This document shows, in pieces, positions 60,320 through 64,000 of a DNA stretch of 64,000 nt. The DNA is from CALESS01 sp041741455 (lineage in GTDB: Bacteria; Chloroflexota; Anaerolineae; Anaerolineales; Anaerolineaceae), in NCBI GenBank assembly GCA_041741455.1, contig JBGSJZ010000111.1:1-64000 (forward strand). The letters are read 5' to 3'. Made by a program: the position numbers and the translations under genes. The notes beneath the pieces are model-generated. The model ran no database searches, had not been told where the DNA came from, and worked only from the letters and a program-made list of their open reading frames with translations. How positions within the stretch are numbered: position 1 is the first letter of the stretch; every line of letters starts with the position of its first letter.

Positions 60320-62374
60320 TTATATGGAAATACGAAAAACCTCCAGACTACCAGCCCCATTCACCAAGACAATCTTGCGCTCCCACCAGAGCGGAGGGAT
60401 TAGAAAATCGCCCAATACTGGTTGCTCGTGAACGATTTCTCCTTTCTGGGCGTGGACTACACTTAAAATTCCGCCGTCCTGGTTGCTGGACACTGCTGCA
60501 ATCAACCCGCTGCCATAAGCCAGCCCAGCCTGCAAAGTGCGACCGCCACCAATGCGAGTCTCCCAACCTTCCTGGAGGGAATTTTCCACGAATTGACAAC
60601 CAATCAGTCGTCCATCTTGAAAGGCCAGCATCAACCAATTGTCTGCCACTTGCGGCGAGCCGATGGTTTGGCCGGCAAATGTCATTTCTCCCAGCAGCCT
60701 GGTTTCCGGAGTCGTTTCATACCAACGCAGCCGGGTATTCAAAGAACCATCTTTTGAAATGATAGGGTAGATTGCTACAATCCTTCGGCCGCCCAAACGG
60801 ATGACCACCCGGGCTGGTTCCTGTGGACCAATGGGTTCCACCTGGTCGCTCCCTGGCGGCAGCCGAACCAATCCAAAGGATGTAGGGAGATAAACAGAGC
60901 CACGTTCCAGAACTGCCGATCCGGCCGCCCGGCCTGGTAGTGAAAACTCATCTGCGCGCTGCCCTGGATCAGATACCGGCCAGCGGTAGAGTTTTTTCCC
61001 ACCATGCCCATACAACCAATCCCCCCCTGTCAGCAGGCTCAAGCCTGCCTCCGGAAACCTGCCAGAGCGGTAACGTTGGCCGGTCTGTAAATTAACTTCC
61101 AACCAATCCGTCCCACCCATATGCAGTAATAACCGGTCCGCATGGATTGCCATGCCCCAGGTGGCCGAAATAACAGTGGAACGCGGTCCCAAGTTATACC
61201 GCCCCACCCGGCCGGTCTGCAAATCAAGCGTGATCAATTCACCGTTCAAGTTGCCACAGATCAGGTTCCCCTGGTAAACCAGCGCTGACCGGCAGGCATC
61301 CACCCCTAAATCGATCGATGCCAGGTGGCGTTGAACATAGACCTGATCCCCGGTGCCTATCCGTTCCAGCGCATGCGGCGGGGTGGTATTTTCTTTACTG
61401 GAGAAACTGGGATTGGTTGCCAGATCCAACGGTGTATGCAAGATGGTGTTTTCATCATCCGTCCGTACAAACGTTTCATCCGGAGATAATTCTTCCAGTA
61501 AATGAGACCGGGCATCGCTGACTAATTTAAGATTGGCAGTCAGACGCACATCCACTGGAATACTCTCTGCATATTCCTCGAGTTCCTCACGCACCAGCCT
61601 GACGGCTGGCCGGGCAGAAGGTTGTTTCGCCAACAGCGATTTAAGCAATCCAATAAAGGATACCGGCAGATTCATCATCTGCAATGGCCGCCAATCTGGC
61701 TCCAGGTTTTTATGCCAGGCGGCCAGTTTTTGCCGCCAAATTTTTGTGTCGACCTCGCTGGATTGAAAAGGCGGTGTGCCTATGATCATTTCATATAAAA
61801 CACAACCTAACGCATACACATCTACCGCTGGTCCGGGAACCTCGCCCCACCAGAGTTCTGGAGCCATGTAGGAGGGGGTTCCAGCCGTCTCACGAAAACT
61901 GGCATCTGCCGCCCGAGCTATGCCGAAATCCATCACCATCAGACTGCCATCGTGCAAGATGCGCAGGTTTTCTGGTTTAATATCACAGTGCACCAGCCCA
62001 CCCAAGGCCGCGGCTTCCAACGCCCTGGCCACCTGCACGGCATAAATCACCGCCTGGCGCACCGGCAAGTTGGAGCCAGCCATCACATCTCGTAAATCTT
62101 TGCCGGTCAGGTAATCCATTACCAGGTACGGCACCCCATGCTCATCCCCATAATTCAATAACCGCACAATATTGGGGTGGGTTGGCAGGCTGCGCAAGGC
62201 ATCCGCCTCGCGCAAAAAGCGTTGACGGAATTCAGGGCTGGCGCTGATCTCAGGATTGAGCACCTTGATCGCGACCATCACCCCAGTGGTTTTATCCCGT
62301 GCCAGAAAAACTGTACCAAAACCACCGCTGCCCAATTCTTCCAGAATTTTGTATTGACCGATACTTTCAATCAT
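60320..62374 (-). CDS. Ser/Thr protein kinase with C-terminal beta-propeller
   Basis: A 684-residue protein. Kinase domain about 3-265: glycine loop LGSGGFGTVF, AIKVL, catalytic loop VHCDIKPENL (Arg of HRD is Cys, a non-RD kinase, with the catalytic Asp kept) and DFGIARA. A linker of about 100 residues leads to a beta-propeller-like region (about 350-684) with PQQ/WD-type strands (NLICGNLNGELITLDLQTG, LLLHMGGTDWLEVNLQTGQ). No membrane helix. The ATG at 62374 gives the standard kinase N-terminus; an ATG six codons upstream is possible. Non-RD kinases are usually not regulated by activation-loop phosphorylation (family knowledge). 183 bases separate it from the upstream gene, so an internal promoter is possible. 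Confidence 0.86.
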   Translation of the reverse strand: MIESIGQYKILEELGSGGFGTVFLARDKTTGVMVAIKVLNPEISASPEFRQRFLREADALRSLPTHPNIVRLLNYGDEHGVPYLVMDYLTGKDLRDVMAGSNLPVRQAVIYAVQVARALEAAALGGLVHCDIKPENLRILHDGSLMVMDFGIARAADASFRETAGTPSYMAPELWWGEVPGPAVDVYALGCVLYEMIIGTPPFQSSEVDTKIWRQKLAAWHKNLEPDWRPLQMMNLPVSFIGLLKSLLAKQPSARPAVRLVREELEEYAESIPVDVRLTANLKLVSDARSHLLEELSPDETFVRTDDENTILHTPLDLATNPSFSSKENTTPPHALERIGTGDQVYVQRHLASIDLGVDACRSALVYQGNLICGNLNGELITLDLQTGRVGRYNLGPRSTVISATWGMAIHADRLLLHMGGTDWLEVNLQTGQRYRSGRFPEAGLSLLTGGDWLYGHGGKKLYRWPVSDPGQRADEFSLPGRAAGSAVLERGSVYLPTSFGLVRLPPGSDQVEPIGPQEPARVVIRLGGRRIVAIYPIISKDGSLNTRLRWYETTPETRLLGEMTFAGQTIGSPQVADNWLMLAFQDGRLIGCQFVENSLQEGWETRIGGGRTLQAGLAYGSGLIAAVSSNQDGGILSVVHAQKGEIVHEQPVLGDFLIPPLWWERKIVLVNGAGSLEVFRISI

Positions 62375-62557
62375 AAAACACCTGGCTTGCATCTGAACAG
62401 TAGCGGAACATCTCCAAAAAAATCATCTTTACAACTGATGGAAGTTGAATCTGGGGAGGATTTTTGAACGATGCCAGCCGGTAGAGCAACCCTGGGATTC
62501 TGGAACGGTTGAATTTTTCTGGCATACCTCAGGCTGCTCCCTGTACAATTAGTTTCT

Positions 62558-63127
62558 TTACGGACGGATGTACCATTGGTGATTGCGCTGGATCAACAGT
62601 AGCAGATCGGAATATGGCAAATCCAAATGCCGCTCGGTTTGAGTATCCATGATCCGAAGGTAACCATCCACCTGTACCATCACCTTGTCTGCATCCATCT
62701 CGGTACTCTGATACTTCATCTCAACAAAATCCCACTGGTAAGGAATATCCCAGGTCACAAATGTTCCGATCATATTCCTGATTTCAGTCTCAAATTGTAA
62801 AGGAGACTTGGTGCCTGGTTCCAGTAATTCGTATGCTTCACGATACTTTTCTTCGTTGAGAAGGTCATAATATCGGATAGCTGTCCTCACTGGAGCAGAA
62901 CGCAAGAGGTTGGGAGATACCAGCATCACAATCAGAAAAGCCAGGCCAACTGCCAGGGCTACCCCACCTGAAATCAAGCCGATGGTTTTCCAATTTGGCC
63001 TGGTTCGTGTTTGCTGCAGGCTGAACGGATCGGCTAAATCCACCGTGAAATCATATAACGTCGGTTCTTGCTGGGTCACCCCAGGTGCAGGCGGAGCGGA
63101 GAAAAATTCATCATCCTGGTTGGTCAT
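62558..63127 (-). CDS. Single-pass membrane protein, NTF2-like outside domain possible
   Basis: A 189-residue protein: cytoplasmic N-terminus of about 45 residues, one membrane helix (about 48-72, GLISGGVALAVGLAFLIVML), then an outside domain of about 110 residues with YYDLLNEEKYREAYELLEPG, which resembles the start of an NTF2-like fold. No catalytic residues seen. AGGGGAA lies ahead of the start, which overlaps the upstream FHA gene by four bases (ATGA). It is tied to the FHA gene by this coupling and may be a sensor for it (inference). Confidence 0.75.
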   Translation of the reverse strand: MTNQDDEFFSAPPAPGVTQQEPTLYDFTVDLADPFSLQQTRTRPNWKTIGLISGGVALAVGLAFLIVMLVSPNLLRSAPVRTAIRYYDLLNEEKYREAYELLEPGTKSPLQFETEIRNMIGTFVTWDIPYQWDFVEMKYQSTEMDADKVMVQVDGYLRIMDTQTERHLDLPYSDLLLLIQRNHQWYIRP

Positions 63128-64000
63128 TTGCGTTCCCCTGTCGGCCGAATCCGGATTTCGCGTCCCTCGATCAGGAGCACATCCCCTTCCCGAAAAGGTA
63201 TGGCTTGGTTGGATTCCATCCTTAGGCCATTTAGCACACTGCCATTTGGGCTTCCATTATCGCGGATGGTAATCGATGCGGACCCAACCAGGATGGTTGC
63301 ATGAGTCCGGCTGATGAATTTTTCTGGATCAGGTAATGAAACCGGTGGTGTCGGTCCACTTACCGGAGGCCGACCCACCAGGTTCTCGCCTGCCGCAAGC
63401 TTGAAAACTGAGGATTGGCCCTGGTAGGTGACAATTACTTCCCATTGTTGCTCGCCCAGCCTGTGCCGGGTTGGTTGGGGCATCTCCTCCGTTTGTCCTT
63501 CCGAAATTCCGACCAGAGACAGCGGTACCGTTTCAGGTCTTCCGCTCTTCTCGTGCCCAGGAGGGGGAACCACCGGCGTCTCTGGTGGAACAATTCCGGT
63601 AGGTTCGCGCTTCTTCGGTTCGGCACCGGCTGGCGGAACGATCACCGTTCCACCTTTTGGAGCAGGAGGTTGGGCGGGTTTAGCTGGTTCAATCGACGTT
63701 CCACCACCAACCACCACCGTTTTGGTGCGTCCACCGGAGGGTTTGCTGACTGCGGGCGGGGGTGCCCCGACCGGCTTTTCAGCAGGTAGCTGTGGGCGGG
63801 GTTCCGGAGTCCTTTCCACAGGAGCCTGACCAGCCCCCACGATTTGAGTCTTGCTGCGCCCGCCAGATTTTGTGGTCGGAGGCGGCTGTGATACCGATTC
63901 GCTGGACCGTGAGGGCGGATTGGCAAGCGGCTGGGGGTTTGGTTCGGGTGTTCTACTACCCGTTGGCTGACCGCCGGTGAAGATCTGGGTTTTACTGCGG
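63124..64000 (-). CDS. FHA-domain protein, 5' end beyond the window
   Basis: At least 292 residues are visible; the frame stays open to the right edge, so the true start lies outside (the GTG at 63840 falls inside a repeat and is unlikely to be a start). The visible N-part is a Pro/Gly-rich linker with repeated Lys-Thr motifs: KTQIF (Thr codon 63988-63990), KTQIV (63847-63849) and KTVVV (63718-63720), spaced 47 and 43 residues. The C-terminal FHA domain is canonical (NLVGRPPV, ISRTHATIL, NGSPNGSVLNG). Threonine followed by Gln-Ile resembles FHA target sites, so the protein may be phosphorylated and bound by FHA domains of the cluster. The stop overlaps the next start by four bases. Confidence 0.8.
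   Translation of the reverse strand, partial: RSKTQIFTGGQPTGSRTPEPNPQPLANPPSRSSESVSQPPPTTKSGGRSKTQIVGAGQAPVERTPEPRPQLPAEKPVGAPPPAVSKPSGGRTKTVVVGGGTSIEPAKPAQPPAPKGGTVIVPPAGAEPKKREPTGIVPPETPVVPPPGHEKSGRPETVPLSLVGISEGQTEEMPQPTRHRLGEQQWEVIVTYQGQSSVFKLAAGENLVGRPPVSGPTPPVSLPDPEKFISRTHATILVGSASITIRDNGSPNGSVLNGLRMESNQAIPFREGDVLLIEGREIRIRPTGERK

Noticed and set aside
31237..64000. Type VI secretion system, because of kinase, PP2C, FHA and vWA genes
   Set aside because: No sheath, tube, baseplate, TssM/TssL or ClpV gene is seen anywhere in the region, and the window's ClpC has a UVR-type middle region, not a ClpV one.
1..64000. CRISPR array, insertion sequence or rRNA
   Set aside because: No regularly spaced short repeats, transposase, terminal inverted repeats around a gene, or rRNA-like sequence were noticed by reading; a computed search could still find short degenerate elements.

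Overview
The window looks like a chromosomal segment of a Chloroflexota bacterium, most likely class Anaerolineae. This is inferred from gene content, not from a marker-gene tree: menaquinone genes, a giant GT-C/NHL glycosyltransferase of the TIGR03663 type, ATP-grasp and cupredoxin lipoproteins, no lipopolysaccharide genes and mid-range GC. No phage, insertion sequence, CRISPR array or rRNA was seen. One tRNA is present, a selenocysteine tRNA.

Positions 1-31,200 are mixed core and accessory genes in short operons on both strands: an ABC permease with menG and a convergent menA; a Ddl-like ATP-grasp ligase; selC; a site-2 protease; clpC with a palindrome over its promoter; def-recF with convergent rsmG; a cold-shock gene with a long leader; a four-gene operon (radical SAM repair-type protein, DUF6504-like, PAP2, M14 peptidase) behind a consensus promoter with an operator-like site in its spacer; a D-threonine aldolase/D-serine dehydratase-like enzyme; the 1177-residue glycosyltransferase; an MFS carrier with a HAD-HD fusion; a beta-lactamase-fold lipid- or wall-associated protein; gmd; a lytic transglycosylase; and a cupredoxin. 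Several genes have a -10 hexamer 6-7 bases before the start codon and no ribosome binding site, suggesting leaderless mRNAs.

Positions 31,237-64,000 are the striking part. Fifteen consecutive genes plus one cut by the right edge all lie on the minus strand with gaps mostly of 2-36 bases. Read in the direction of transcription they encode: FHA protein (partial), single-pass membrane protein, kinase-beta-propeller, a 1906-residue membrane TPR protein ending in a kinase and a pseudokinase, kinase-beta-helix, PP2C phosphatase with coiled coil, small tail-anchored protein, 1713-residue TPR protein, two coiled-coil/TPR paralogues, a second PP2C phosphatase, FHA/zinc-ribbon membrane protein, tandem-FHA membrane protein, secreted or membrane-anchored vWA-FHA protein, and two tubulin-like proteins, one with an intact GTP-binding loop and one with a degenerate loop and a membrane hairpin.

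The parts fit together as threonine phosphorylation (three intact kinases and a pseudokinase), removal (two PP2C), reading (FHA domains) and scaffolding (TPR), converging on a membrane vWA protein and a tubulin-like pair. The working idea is a phospho-controlled cytoskeletal or membrane-remodelling machine; its function cannot be read from sequence alone.
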